Assembly: GCA_017516485.1 (NCBI GenBank)
Contig: JAFXCH010000043.1
Span: forward strand, 1-63,988
Reading direction: 5' to 3'
From: Clostridia bacterium
GTDB lineage: Bacteria; Bacillota; Clostridia; Oscillospirales; Acutalibacteraceae
DNA: 63,988 bases
In this document: positions 44,211 through 55,200 of the stretch, piece after piece
How positions within the stretch are numbered: the first letter of the stretch is position 1
Layout of the letters: every line of letters begins with the position of its first letter
Program-made: the position numbers and the translations under genes
Notes under the pieces: model-generated
Databases searched by the model: none
Told to the model about the DNA's origin: nothing
The model's input: only the letters and a program-made list of their open reading frames with translations

Positions 44211-44390
44211 TCGGAGCAATACGAAAACGGATTTCGTTGTTACAATCTTAAAGGCACACCTTTTCAGGCAAGTGTTTATTTTTGCGGCTTTGAAAATAAT
44301 GCACAAATTATAAATCCGCCGGAAGCGGTTGAAACAATCAGGTCACGATTGGAAAAAGCATATAATATATATTTTCCTGATAAAAAGTGA
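44211..44390 (+). pseudogene. C-terminal remnant, possibly a WYL-domain regulator
   Basis: 59 codons in frame to TGA at 44388: SEQYENGFRCYN, then FCGFENNAQIINPPEAVE and RLEKAYNIYFPDKK. The Gly-Phe-Glu ... Pro-Pro-Glu ... helix-ending pattern fits WYL C-termini. There is no start. It faces away from the LRR remnant, with about 20 bases between the two broken 5' ends. Confidence 0.5.
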
Positions 44391-44429
44391 ACAGGTCCGT
44401 AAAAAACAGACAAAAAAGGAGTCCCTATG

Positions 44430-44482
44430 GTAGTGAACAGTCCAAAATTGTGTTATCCGCACAATTCGGGGCTGTTCACTAC
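44430..44482. repeat. Long imperfect hairpin
   Basis: Outer arms GTAGTGAACAG / CTGTTCACTAC (perfect 11 bp) and inner AATTGTG / CACAATT. It lies downstream of the NUDIX gene and beside the deletion scar. No T-run adjoins; possibly a small mobile-repeat remnant. Confidence 0.5.
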
Positions 44483-44508
44483 GGTAAAATCACTTTTGCT
44501 CTGTCAGA

Positions 44509-44985
44509 TTATTCTGTTATTTCTGTTGCATAGAAAGAATACGGTGCGTACTTTCCGCTTTCCGTATATGCTTCGTCTTTGACGAGGCGAGTCTCTGAAT
44601 AAAATGCACGCTTTATGAGTTCTTTTGTAAGGTTTGCAACATCCTCACGGCAGAGTGCCTCTTCAACATCGAGCCAGATTACCTCGCTGTTTTCGTCACC
44701 GTCTGTAATTGCTTCGCCTGAAACATATTCCGCACGGAAGGCAACATACCAATCGTGCATATTAAAACGTATACCGATAATTTCCTTCGGCTCAACATTG
44801 ATTTTTGTTTCCTCAAGATATTCTCTTTTTACAGCATCCTCGGGAGCTTCACCGAAATCAACATAACCCCCGGGAACAACAAGCATATTCTTACCTGCAC
44901 CGTATGTATGCCTTGCAAGAAGCACCTTACCGTCTTTGATTACAACTCCTGTTACGCTTTTTGTGTAGTTTGTTTTATTTTCCAT
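44509..44985 (-). CDS. NUDIX hydrolase
   Basis: 158 residues. Nudix box GGYVDFGEAPEDAVKREYLE followed by ETKI (about 39-62), in the usual G-x5-E-x7-REUxEE form. Substrate not deducible. AAGGAG 9 bases before the ATG. It lies 44 bases after the LRR gene on the same strand, so it may end the operon 48640-44509. Confidence 0.92.
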   Translation of the reverse strand: MENKTNYTKSVTGVVIKDGKVLLARHTYGAGKNMLVVPGGYVDFGEAPEDAVKREYLEETKINVEPKEIIGIRFNMHDWYVAFRAEYVSGEAITDGDENSEVIWLDVEEALCREDVANLTKELIKRAFYSETRLVKDEAYTESGKYAPYSFYATEITE

Positions 44986-45029
44986 TGTTATGTTCTCCTT
45001 TACTTACGCATATAAAAACCTGCGAACGC

Positions 45030-47576
45030 TTATCGCCATAGAGCTGTATAACCTTCTCCGTTTTTAGCAAGTCGCCTCTCACCGCTGAATTTGTTGGGGT
45101 CCTCACCGCGGCTACAACAAGGATCAGCTGACGGAGTCGGAAAATCTACAGGCGTGCAAGCCTTTGCCCATTGTACATAATGTTCAAACGTCTCATTAGG
45201 ATGATTCTCTTTATATCTGTTGTAGTAAGGCACCAGGTATGGATATGCTTTTCTGGCTTCAGCATCTTCTCTGGCGATTTCCTCTTTTATTTTTCTTTCT
45301 GAACAATCTATTATCTCTGACACTCTCGTCTTTGTTTTTCGGCTTAATATGTAACAGCCCTTAAACGCGTCTGCTCCTATGTGTTTTACACTTTCCGGAA
45401 TTTCCACAGTTTTAAGGTTTATACAATTTTTAAATGTAGAACCGCTTATTGCAGTCAAATTTTTCGGTAATTCTACCCTTCTAAGACTGGTACAGCCTTC
45501 AAAAACTTCACTCCATATTGATTCAACACTATTCGGAATCACAATTTCGCTTAATTTCTTACAATTACGAAAAGCCCCTGTCCTGATTATCTCTACTCCC
45601 ATTGGAATTTTCACATTTTTAAGACTTTTACAACCGTCAAATGCAAAAGAATCTATTTGTGTAACACTGTCCGGGAGCACAATTTCGCTTAATTTCTTAC
45701 AATTGCAAAAAGTTCCTTCGCAGATTTTCTCTACTCCCATTGGAATTTTCACATTTGTAAGACTTTCGCAGCCTTTAAATGCATGTTTTTCTATTTTAAC
45801 CATACTTTCCGGAAGATTTGCCTTGGTAAGGCCGGTGCAACCCTCAAAAGCACTTTCCCCTATTTTCTTAACGCTGTCCGGAATTACAATGTCTCTTAAT
45901 TTCTTGCAATTACGAAAAGTCACATTACCTATTTCCTTTACCCCCATTGGAATTTTCACACTTGTAAGATTTTCGCAACCATCAAAAGCAAAAACTCCTA
46001 TTCCTGTAACGCTGTCAGGAATCACGATATCGGTTAAATTCTTACAATTACAAAAAGCTTCGTGGGAGATATACCTTACCCCCTCGGGAATAACAATAGA
46101 TTTAATGTCAGTGCGATTTTTAAACTCTCCGTATTCTATTACCGTTGTTCCTTCCGGAATAATAGCAGGTGAAGGGTCGTTATAGGTAATCTCAATATTT
46201 GACAGATTCTTAATACCACAACTCTGTGCATCTATACGAAGCGGCAGTTTTACTTTGGTCAGTGCCTTGCAAAATTCAAATGGACTAACCATATCTCTTA
46301 CACTGTCGGGTATTTCAACTTCTGTAAGCTTCTGACAGTGCCTGAATGCGTACAGACCGATTTTTTCAACACCGGGCTCAATTGTCAGATCTTTTAATTT
46401 GTAACACCTACTGAATGCTTCTTTACCTATACTTTTCACATTTGAGGGTATCACCAATCGTTCAAAAGCACAATGTCTGAAAGCACACTCTGAAATAAAA
46501 CGAATATTATCTGATATATTAACATCAACCAAGCTTCTGCATCCATCGAATGTATGCGACGGAATCCAACCAAGAGTCTCCGGCAAGTGTACTGCAGTCA
46601 AATTTTCACATTCTGAAAACACCCTGCTGCCCAGCTTTGTCACGCTTTCCGGAATCACTACAGTAGTAAGGTTTTTGCATCCCCTGAACGCCTCAAGCCC
46701 TATTTCTGTTACTCCCTGAGGAATATCCACACGTGTAAGTTTTTGGCAATTAGCGAACGCACAACTTCCGATTTCCTTAAGAGTTTTCGGTAAAACCACA
46801 GAAACCAGGTTGGTACATTGTGAAAATGCCCATCCCCCTATTTTTGTTACGCCCTCGGGAATTACAACAGAAGTAATGTCTTTAGAGTATGTAAATGCAT
46901 GGCCTTTTATTTCCGTTGTTCCCTCAGGAATTATTAGTTCCACACTTTTCTCCTGCGGAACAGCACTTTCTACTGATTTTTCGGAAACAATATTGTCACT
47001 TTTCTTCTGTGATGCGCTTATTGTGTTATTAATTTTATTCTGTTGAGCTGCTTTTCCTAAGTTTATCTCTTCGGTTTGTTCCAATTTTTTCAAAATTGCT
47101 TCATTTAATTTATTGCAATTTCTGAATACACTTGAATCAACAACAGAAATACAATCCGGCAACTGAACATCAACCAAATTGCCGCACCCGGAAAACACCC
47201 TCTTTCCAAGATAGTTTAACTGCTTCGGCAGTTTTATTGAGGTAATGCTTTTGCAATTACAAAAAGCTAAACCGTGTATCTCTCTTACAGATTCGGGAAT
47301 TTCAATTTCAGTGAGCTTTCCGCATCCGCCAAACGCTCTGACATCGATTATTTCAAGTGTACTCGGCAGAGATACCGATTCCAGATTATCACACAGTGAA
47401 AATGCACCCTGACCTATTCGTGTAACTCCTTCAGGAATAACAATTGATCTGATATCGTTGCGATTTTTATATTTGTGTTTTTTTATTTCTGTTTTGCCTT
47501 TGGGAATAACAATGTCTCTTGTTATCTTATTTCCCTTACTTAAAATAATACTTTTGAGTTTATTAAAGCAATACAT
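45030..47576 (-). CDS. Non-secreted BspA-type leucine-rich repeat protein
   Basis: 848 residues from ATG47576; AGGGAGG lies just upstream and inside a longer reading, which settles the start. There is no signal peptide: the protein opens MYCFNKLKSIILSKGNK. Almost the whole length is LRR_5-type 23-residue repeats (VVIPEGVTKIGGWAFSQC style) in three blocks, separated at about 185-215 by a Lys/Gln/Ser linker, and a C-terminal helical domain (about 760-848) with YLVPYYNRYKENHPNETF. Position after a zinc ribbon and a PARG suggests an intracellular interaction scaffold; this is inference. Confidence 0.9.
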   Translation of the reverse strand: MYCFNKLKSIILSKGNKITRDIVIPKGKTEIKKHKYKNRNDIRSIVIPEGVTRIGQGAFSLCDNLESVSLPSTLEIIDVRAFGGCGKLTEIEIPESVREIHGLAFCNCKSITSIKLPKQLNYLGKRVFSGCGNLVDVQLPDCISVVDSSVFRNCNKLNEAILKKLEQTEEINLGKAAQQNKINNTISASQKKSDNIVSEKSVESAVPQEKSVELIIPEGTTEIKGHAFTYSKDITSVVIPEGVTKIGGWAFSQCTNLVSVVLPKTLKEIGSCAFANCQKLTRVDIPQGVTEIGLEAFRGCKNLTTVVIPESVTKLGSRVFSECENLTAVHLPETLGWIPSHTFDGCRSLVDVNISDNIRFISECAFRHCAFERLVIPSNVKSIGKEAFSRCYKLKDLTIEPGVEKIGLYAFRHCQKLTEVEIPDSVRDMVSPFEFCKALTKVKLPLRIDAQSCGIKNLSNIEITYNDPSPAIIPEGTTVIEYGEFKNRTDIKSIVIPEGVRYISHEAFCNCKNLTDIVIPDSVTGIGVFAFDGCENLTSVKIPMGVKEIGNVTFRNCKKLRDIVIPDSVKKIGESAFEGCTGLTKANLPESMVKIEKHAFKGCESLTNVKIPMGVEKICEGTFCNCKKLSEIVLPDSVTQIDSFAFDGCKSLKNVKIPMGVEIIRTGAFRNCKKLSEIVIPNSVESIWSEVFEGCTSLRRVELPKNLTAISGSTFKNCINLKTVEIPESVKHIGADAFKGCYILSRKTKTRVSEIIDCSERKIKEEIAREDAEARKAYPYLVPYYNRYKENHPNETFEHYVQWAKACTPVDFPTPSADPCCSRGEDPNKFSGERRLAKNGEGYTALWR

Positions 47577-47592
47577 TTCAGGAGCCTCCCTG

Positions 47593-47787
47593 TTACTTTT
47601 TACGAGTAGCTTCGTCAAATTTTTTCTTGTTTCTTTTTTTATTCTTTGGTTTATTGCGAGTGTATTTCATGTTATTACCTGTAAGGGCTTCATAACCTCG
47701 CTCATCCCACACATATCCACACAAACTGCACATTACATCAGAACGGTTACTGTTTGCGTAACCACATTTAGGACAATAAAATTCCAT
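47593..47787 (-). CDS. Small zinc-ribbon protein
   Basis: 64 residues: double CxxC (CPKCGYANSN ... CSLCGYVW) then a very basic tail of Lys/Arg/Asn (about 45-64). GAAAGGAG upstream. It lies between PARG and the LRR gene with about 16-base gaps, an operon arrangement. Likely nucleic-acid or protein binding; function unknown. Confidence 0.85.
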   Translation of the reverse strand: MEFYCPKCGYANSNRSDVMCSLCGYVWDERGYEALTGNNMKYTRNKPKNKKRNKKKFDEATRKK

Positions 47788-47803
47788 AAATAAATCTCCT
47801 TTC

Positions 47804-48640
47804 TTAATTGACCTTTATATTACCGAAAGCCTTATAATTTCTGCTTTCTTTGTCTGTTGTGTAAACTGCAAACTCAACAGTTTTAAAGTGATATCTGAAC
47901 TCGCCTGCAACATTATTGAATGCACGCACCACCAATTCAGGGGGATTTGCAAAAACTCCGCAACCGAAAGCACCTAAAATCAGCACATCTGCCTTGTGTT
48001 TGGCGGCAACGGTAAGAATTTTTCTCCAGCGGATCTCAAAAACCTTCTGCAGTTCTTCTTCAGGCGGACAATATTCGCTTACGTCACCTGTTTTGCGTAT
48101 ATCGGGCGCGGCACAGGTGATTACGTCAACCTTGTACCATTCGTCAGCATCCATCATTTTTTCGTTATCCGCCTCATCACGCACAACAAAAATATCGGGA
48201 GTAAAAACAATGTCATCTCTGTTGCGACGGTTCATTTCACCCTTTTTTATAAGCTCCCAATGGCGGTCGTAAAACCTTCCTGCAGTCTCTTTATCACTCA
48301 GAGCAAACCAGAGGGTAGACAAACGGCTGATGCACTCTTCCTGAGCCTGTTCTCCTGTAAGAACACCGCCGCCGGGAGATACGGAAGAAGCAAAGTTGAG
48401 AATACACACTCTCTCACCCGAGTCGGCATATTTTTTGGCAGCCTCAAGTGTTTTCTGCGGTGACAGCACTGTTTTAAACGGTTTGTCATTCACTGCTACA
48501 GGGCACTCAATGCTTTCCTCTTCCCAATAAATCCTCTGCTCGCTTATTGAATTTGAAATCGAATCAGTAAGCTGTCGGTTGCTGTAGCACAATTCACGTG
48601 TTCCTTCAAAAATCTTAATACGATCTTCTCGTGTGCACAT
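47804..48640 (-). CDS. Bacterial-type poly(ADP-ribose) glycohydrolase (TIGR02452)
   Basis: 278 residues. Macrodomain-like fold with the PARG signature NFASSVSPGGGVLTGEQAQE plus E, where GGG-x6-QEE holds the catalytic glutamates. N-terminal helical DUF2263-type segment (IKIFEGTRELCYSNRQL). Later DVITCAAPDIR and LGAFGCGVFANPP complete the fold. It removes ADP-ribose polymers or marks. First gene of the operon. Confidence 0.92.
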   Translation of the reverse strand: MCTREDRIKIFEGTRELCYSNRQLTDSISNSISEQRIYWEEESIECPVAVNDKPFKTVLSPQKTLEAAKKYADSGERVCILNFASSVSPGGGVLTGEQAQEECISRLSTLWFALSDKETAGRFYDRHWELIKKGEMNRRNRDDIVFTPDIFVVRDEADNEKMMDADEWYKVDVITCAAPDIRKTGDVSEYCPPEEELQKVFEIRWRKILTVAAKHKADVLILGAFGCGVFANPPELVVRAFNNVAGEFRYHFKTVEFAVYTTDKESRNYKAFGNIKVN

Positions 48641-48760
48641 ATGATCTGCCTCCGTTTTTTGTTGATTATATCATATATTTCGTCTTAATGCACTTCCAAA
48701 GTTAAATTTTTAAACAAAATAATTATTCTACTGCATATTCACAGCGGCTTTACCTTTTGT

Positions 48761-48790
48761 TTGACATTGTGCTTGAAAATGTGGTACGAT
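48761..48790 (+). promoter_or_regulatory. Promoter of the small NifU-like gene
   Basis: TTGACA (48761-48766), 18-base spacer, TACGAT (48785-48790) with extended TGG. Confidence 0.65.
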
Positions 48791-48818
48791 TTTAAAAAAG
48801 CCGAAAGAGGTTATAAAA

Positions 48819-49151
48819 ATGGAAAAATATATAACCGAAGTGATTGCTCCGAAACTTCAGGGTGACGGTGGCTGGGTTGAGTTTGTTTCGCTTGAGGGCG
48901 GTGAGCTTACTCCGCTTGTCAGGGCAGATGCCGAGTGGACTATGCCGACCTTTGAGCCGCTTTATCTGCAGGCGGTAAAGAAAAGCGAGGACGGCAGTAT
49001 GACTGTAATCCGCCTTTGAGAGCAGGACGGAAAGCGTGGCAGAATCAAACTGCCGCACAAGGTAAAGCTGCTCAGTATGCTCGAGGATACCGAGAGCGAA
49101 ACAGATGTTATCGAATATCATCCGTTTGAAATAATTACCATAGGTATATAA
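48819..49151 (+). pseudogene. NifU-like small protein gene with in-frame TGA
   Basis: 66 residues (ITEVIAPKLQGDGGWVEFVSLEG, as in NifU C-terminal domains but without the CxxC) run to TGA at 49017-49019. The same frame continues for 43 codons with credible protein (EQDGKRGRIKLPHKVKLLSM ... HPFEIITIGI) and a TAA, followed by a terminator. Promoter and AAGAGG site are intact. CGA to TGA is the simplest explanation; readthrough is the alternative. Confidence 0.75.
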
Positions 49152-49153
49152 CA

Positions 49154-49197
49154 AAACACAGCCAACTTATCATACCGATAAGTTGGCTGTGTTGTTT
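49154..49197. terminator. Bidirectional terminator
   Basis: 15-bp stem ACACAGCCAACTTATC and complement, T-rich on the plus side and A-rich on the other. Confidence 0.9.
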
Positions 49198-49233
49198 TTG
49201 GGGGCTGTTTGAGTCGTTCAAAGGTTTAAATTA

Positions 49234-52200
49234 TTATACGGTTATGAACGAAAAGATAAACACAAGAATCCTTCTTATGATATCAGAAAGGAATGTGAAG
49301 AATGCATTGATATCAGGCTCATCTGATTCATCCGGAATCTGCTCAGTCTCAATGCCTGCGCTCTGGTCGATTAGACTCATATATTCAATATAAACCGAGT
49401 TTGTCTCAAGCTCAGCCTTTGTTGCCGACTGGTCAATATTCTCAATCAGCAGGCTTGCGCTGTTGAGAATTTCAAAGTCAAGCTCATTGATTTCTCCGTC
49501 GTGGTTGCAGTCAGCAGCCCTTTGTTGCGCTTCGTTGAGTACGGATTTGTCAATCATACTGTTTGCAATCATACGCACAAGGAAAGCATCGTTTGCATCG
49601 TACCAGCCGTTACCGTCAACATCGCCGAAGATGATTACGGTAAAGCTGTCAACAATCTCGCCGTCACGGACAATGTTTGTAACCGAGCCTGTGCCCACCA
49701 AACTGCCGAGAGTATCGTACTCGAGTGAGCAACTGTTGTCAGTCAGGTCAATATAGTCTGCAATAGAGTCAAGACCTGCATCGAGCCCGTAGATAAAGCC
49801 GTTTTCAGCATCAATTACAGTGCTTGCGGTGAAGCTTGCCGTAATGCCTACAACACGGATGAGGCAGAAATCTCTGTAGCCGCCATCGAGTGTTGTTACT
49901 GTGATTACGACACTACCTGCCTTGTGAGCGGTGACAAGACCGTTTTCGTCAATGGTTGCAACATTTTCGTCGGTAGATGCCCAAAGTACGCCTTTATTCT
50001 GTGCGTTGCCCGGTGCAAGTATGACGGAAAGCTGAACACTGCCGTTTATACTTACATATTCGTTGTGGCTTGTAAGCTCAACACCGCGTATTGGGTTTGT
50101 AAGCTCACAGGTGATTGAGTGCTCTGTTGCGTATGCGTGTGCATAAGAGTTTTCGACACAAGCAAATACTACATCTGTATTATCAAATGCTGTTGAAGCA
50201 ATAACTGTAACGGATTCAGGGATTATAATCCGCTCAAGGCTGTCACAATCTGCAAAAGCACCGGTATATATATCCGTTACACTGTCAGGCAATACAACGC
50301 TTACAACGGTGTCGATATTCTTAAACGCATAGCTACCGATTGCGGTAACACCTGCAGGAATTACAATTTCTGTTGCAGTGCCGCTGTATGCGGTAACCAT
50401 ACCGTTCATTACGGTAAATCCTGCCGAATCGCTGTCGAGCAGAGTATAGGCAAGGTTATTGCGCTTTGCGTATGCGTGTGATGATGAGCCGGAATGGCAA
50501 TAGATATTTGCATCGTAACAGCCTGCAAAAGCACCGTTGGCAACAGCGGTATCGTATCCGAAAATATAGACTGTGTTCAGGTTTTCGCACTGTGCAAATG
50601 CATTCTTCTCAACTTTTGCAACGCTGTCTGCAAGTATAACACTTGTAAGATTTGCCGTGTCCATAAATGTATATGCACCGACATTTGTGATACCGTCGGA
50701 AATAACAACCGAGTTGATTTTATCTCTGCGGCTGTACCACGGTGCATTTGCGGCAGAGGTATAGTTTGCCATATCACCTTCACCGATAATGCAAAGCTCG
50801 TTGTCCTCGTAAAGATACCAGGTGATATTCTCGTTTATCTTGCCTGCGGCAAAATAAAGTCTGTCTGAATCTGTACCAAGCAGAATTGCATTGGTAAGCG
50901 GTTCGTTGTCGTCCGCTACCAGTACCTTTGCCCATTCGTCATACGTTATTGCGCAACGTGCAATTTCAAGATTCGCACAGCCACTGAATGCAGACCTGTC
51001 AACATTTTTCAGGTTTTTGCTTAGCGTTATTGCGGTAAGTTCCGTACAACCGTAAAATGCGTATGAGCCGATTCGTGTAATACTGTCGGGCAGATTAATT
51101 GCCGTAATACCGGGGTATTTGTAGAATGCATAACCGCCTATTGAGGTTACACCTTCACTTATCTTAACAGAAGTTATTTTGTCTTTGTACTTATACCACG
51201 GCACATTTGATACAGAGGTCCATACATCCATAGTACCTGTACCTGTGATTTGAAGCTCACCGTCGGTGTAAAGAATCCAGCCAATGTCAGCTCCGCAGGT
51301 ACCGGGTGTATAGTAAGACCTGTTGCCGTCGTTAAACAACAGTATATTAAACAGGGCATCGTTACCTGTGCCGACATTGATACTCAGCCACTGCTCGGGA
51401 GTACCGTTGAAATATGCGGCGGTAAGGTACGGACAGCTGTAAAAAGCATAGCTGCCGATTTTAGTTACCGTTGCCGGAATGGTAATCTCTGTTACAAGCT
51501 CACCGTTAAAATAAAGATTGTCACCGCTATGCATCGGGTTTGCATAACGGTCATCAAATGTGATTTTACACCAGTCGGCAATATCGCCCGTAAAATAAAC
51601 ATCTTTAATATTGTTACAGCCATAGAAAGTATAGTAGCCCAGTGAAGTAACATCTTTATCAATAACAATAGTGGCATACTGATTATTGTACCACGGTGTG
51701 TACTGATAATAGGTTGAGCTTGAGTTATATGACGATGCGACGTAATCCTGTGCTGTACCGTTACCTTTTGTGAAGGTTATCTTTTTTATGTTGATACAAT
51801 TCTGGAATGTTTCACTGCTGTTATATATCTTTGCGGAAACAGGCAAGGTCATTTCCGTAAGACCGATGCAGTAGTAGAATGCACCTTTGCCGATTTCTTC
51901 AACACTGTCGGCGATTGTGATATTTGTAAGCTCTGTACAGTGATAGAACATATAATCGCCTATAGATTTTACACCGTCTGCAATAATAACCGTACTGCAG
52001 CCGCTTATGTACCACGGAGTGTAACCGTAATATTTATACGGCTCGGTTGAACTTACACTGTAATCGTACGACGTGCCGTCACCTTTGGTGATTATAATTT
52101 TCTCAATGTTTTTGCAGTTGTAGTATGGACTCTGTGAACTCGATATTTTTGCGGATATCGGCACGGACAGTTCCTTAAGACCTGTGCATCCGCTAAAAGC

Positions 52201-55200
52201 ATAGTCGCCGAGCGTGAGTACTCTGTCAGGGATTGCCGTCTTTTCAAGTGCGGTACAGTTGTAAAAGGCATAACTGCCGATTGAGGTCATACCGATGGGC
52301 AGAGTGACCGTTTTGATCTTATCTCTGTAGTCATACCACGGGGCATAAGCTGACGTAGAGTAGTTGTACATATCACCCACGCCGGCAATTGAAAGTTCAC
52401 CACTTGCGTAAAGAACCCAGTCAAGATTAATTCCGCACTGTCCTGCGGCAAGGAACGGATTTTCTGAATTACCGCCCTTAAATACATCGTGCAGAATATC
52501 GTTACCCGTACCTATGGTAACGTTTTTCCACTGTATCGGAGTGCCTTCATAGTATACGGCGGTAATGTTTTCACAGCCGTAGAATGCATAATCACCGATT
52601 GAGGTTACATAGGCAGGTAAGGTAACTTCGGTTGCAATCTCGCCGCCGAAATACAGGCTTGAGGCATAGCTCATCGGTGTTGAGTAAGCGTTTACAAAGC
52701 TGATTTTACACCAGTCTGAAATATCACCTGTATAATATGTGTTTTCGAGTGAGGTACAGCCGTAGAATGCGTGTTCACCTATTGATTTTACGCTTACAGG
52801 TATTGTTACATCCTTGAGAGATGTATCACCGCAGAAAGCATAATTACCGATTGAGGTTACACTTTCGGGAATTGTCAGGCTTGTAATACCTGTACAGCCG
52901 TAAAAAGCATATGGAGTAATTGCGGTAATGCCCTCTTCAATTGTCAGGTCAATGTGGCTCTTACTTATATACCACGGTGTGTTTTTGTAAGCGGCTGTGG
53001 AAGCATTGTAACTGACCATTGTGCCGTTACCCTTGGTGAGGGTGATTTTGCTTATACCGGTACATCCGCCAAAAACATCGGGACTGTCGTAAATTTTTGC
53101 CGATACAGGCATAGTCAGCTCGTCAAGAGCTGTACAGCCGTAGAAAGCACGGTCGCCTATTTCGGTTACGCTGTCGGGAATAACAATGCTTTTAAGTGAA
53201 GCACAGCCTTCAAAAGCAGAGTTACCGATTCGGGTTACCGTACTGTTGAAGTTGACGGTTTTCAGGTTAACACAGCCTTCGAGTGCGTGATTGCCTATAT
53301 TTGACATCTCCATATAATACTCGCCTGAGTAAGTAGCGATTGTGAAAGATGTTATTTTATCTCTGTACTCGTGCCACGGGTAGTGCTCGGCACTTGAAAG
53401 GTTCGACATTCCGCCCTCGCCGACCAGATAAAGCTCACCGTCTGTATGCAATTCCCATTCTTCAAACTCGCCAAGATTGCCGTAGGCAACAAGGCGTACT
53501 CTGCCGTAATGGTATACAGCTTGTGTCAGTGCGTTGTTGGTACCGCCTACAGTTATTTTATCCCAGTCGGATTTATCGGATGCATAGTATACGTTAGTTA
53601 TGTTGCGTGAGTTGCCGAAAGCGCTTGATTCGATTGAGGTTACACTCTCCGGAATTGATACGCTCTTTTGTGCGGTACAGCTTAGAAAAGCAAATTTACC
53701 AACGGAGGTTACACCTTCGCCGATTATAATTTCGTTTATTTCCGTGCGGTAATCGTACCACGGAGATTTGTTCGGTGCCGTCCAGCTTGTCATAGTACCG
53801 GTACCGGTGATTTCAAGGCGGCCTGTATCGTATAGTACCCAATCGAGATTATCACCGCAAGTGCCGGAAGCTGTAGCTGTATGAAGTGTAGCAGAGGTAA
53901 GCTGTTCGTTGCCGATGCCGATTGAAATTTTATTCCAGTTTTCTTGGGTTGAACTGTAGTAAACATCGGTAAGTTTCTCACAAAAACTGAATGCATTGTC
54001 ACCGATGGTTGTAATATCAGCAGGGATTGTTATGCACTCAAGACCGGTATTATAGTAGAATGCATAATCTCCGATTCTTGTAACACCATCCTCAATAATA
54101 ATTTCATTAAGTGTGGTACGGCTCTCATACCACGGTGTATACCAATATTGTGTTTTTGAATAGTTTGAAGATCCTGAGGTGAAATCCTGCATTACTCCCG
54201 TGCCGGCTGTTAATGTTAATTTCTCAATACTTTGACAACCGCCGAAAGAATTGTTGACAGGTAATTTTGCAGAAACAGGCATTGTAAGCTCTTTTATTCC
54301 GTAGCAATCATCGAATGCGTAAATGCCGATGCTGGTTACAGTTTCAGCAATAGTTACCTTTGTTGCGTTTTCGCAATAACAAAAAGCACGGCTACCTATG
54401 CTTGATACACCGCTTTCAACGGTAATGCTTTTTACTCTTTCATTCAGGTAATACCACGGTGCATCCGACATAGAGGACCAGTTAGTCATAGCACCGCTGC
54501 CGCTGATAACAAGCTCACCGTCGGCATATAAAATCCAATTGAGATTTGTTCCGCAGGTACCGGGGATATGATACGGTCTGTCAGTACCGCCGCAGATGAT
54601 TATCTGTAAGGAAATACTCGTATCGTTCGGATGTTTTTCAACTGTTTCCCACTGTTCAAGCGTGCCGCTGTAATACGGCGTGGTATACCAACTGACAGCG
54701 AAATAGCCGATAGTTTCTATACCTGCAGGAAAGGTTATACCTGACAAATTGTAGCACTCGGCAAATGCGTTTTCACCGATAGTTTTAAGAGTGTCGGGAA
54801 GCGTTATTTTTGTTATGTCGTAGCAAAAAAGGAAAGCTCCGCTGTCAATAGATGTTACGCCTTCGGGTACGGTATAGCTTGGTCTCGAGTCGTTTATCGG
54901 GTACTGCACGAGCCTGGTCATATCCTTGCTGTACAGAACACCATAGCTATCAACAGTCCAATATGGGTTATCGGCATCTACGGTTATTTTATTAAGCATA
55001 TCTATAAAAGAAAATGCTCCGTCTCCGATTTCAGCCAGACCGCTGCCTATTGATATATTTTTAAGGTTGTAGCTGCAGTTGAAAACAGATTTACCTATAG
55101 AGATTACATTGTCCGGTATTATTACATCCGTTAAACCTGAACAGTTTGAAAATGTATAGTCGCCTATAGATATCGGATAGTTGCCGACGGGCAGACTTGT

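Noticed and set aside
49463-53600. Plus-strand frames up to 131 codons opposite the LRR giant
   Set aside because: Repeat-derived shadows with no start signals; composition follows the opposite-strand repeats.
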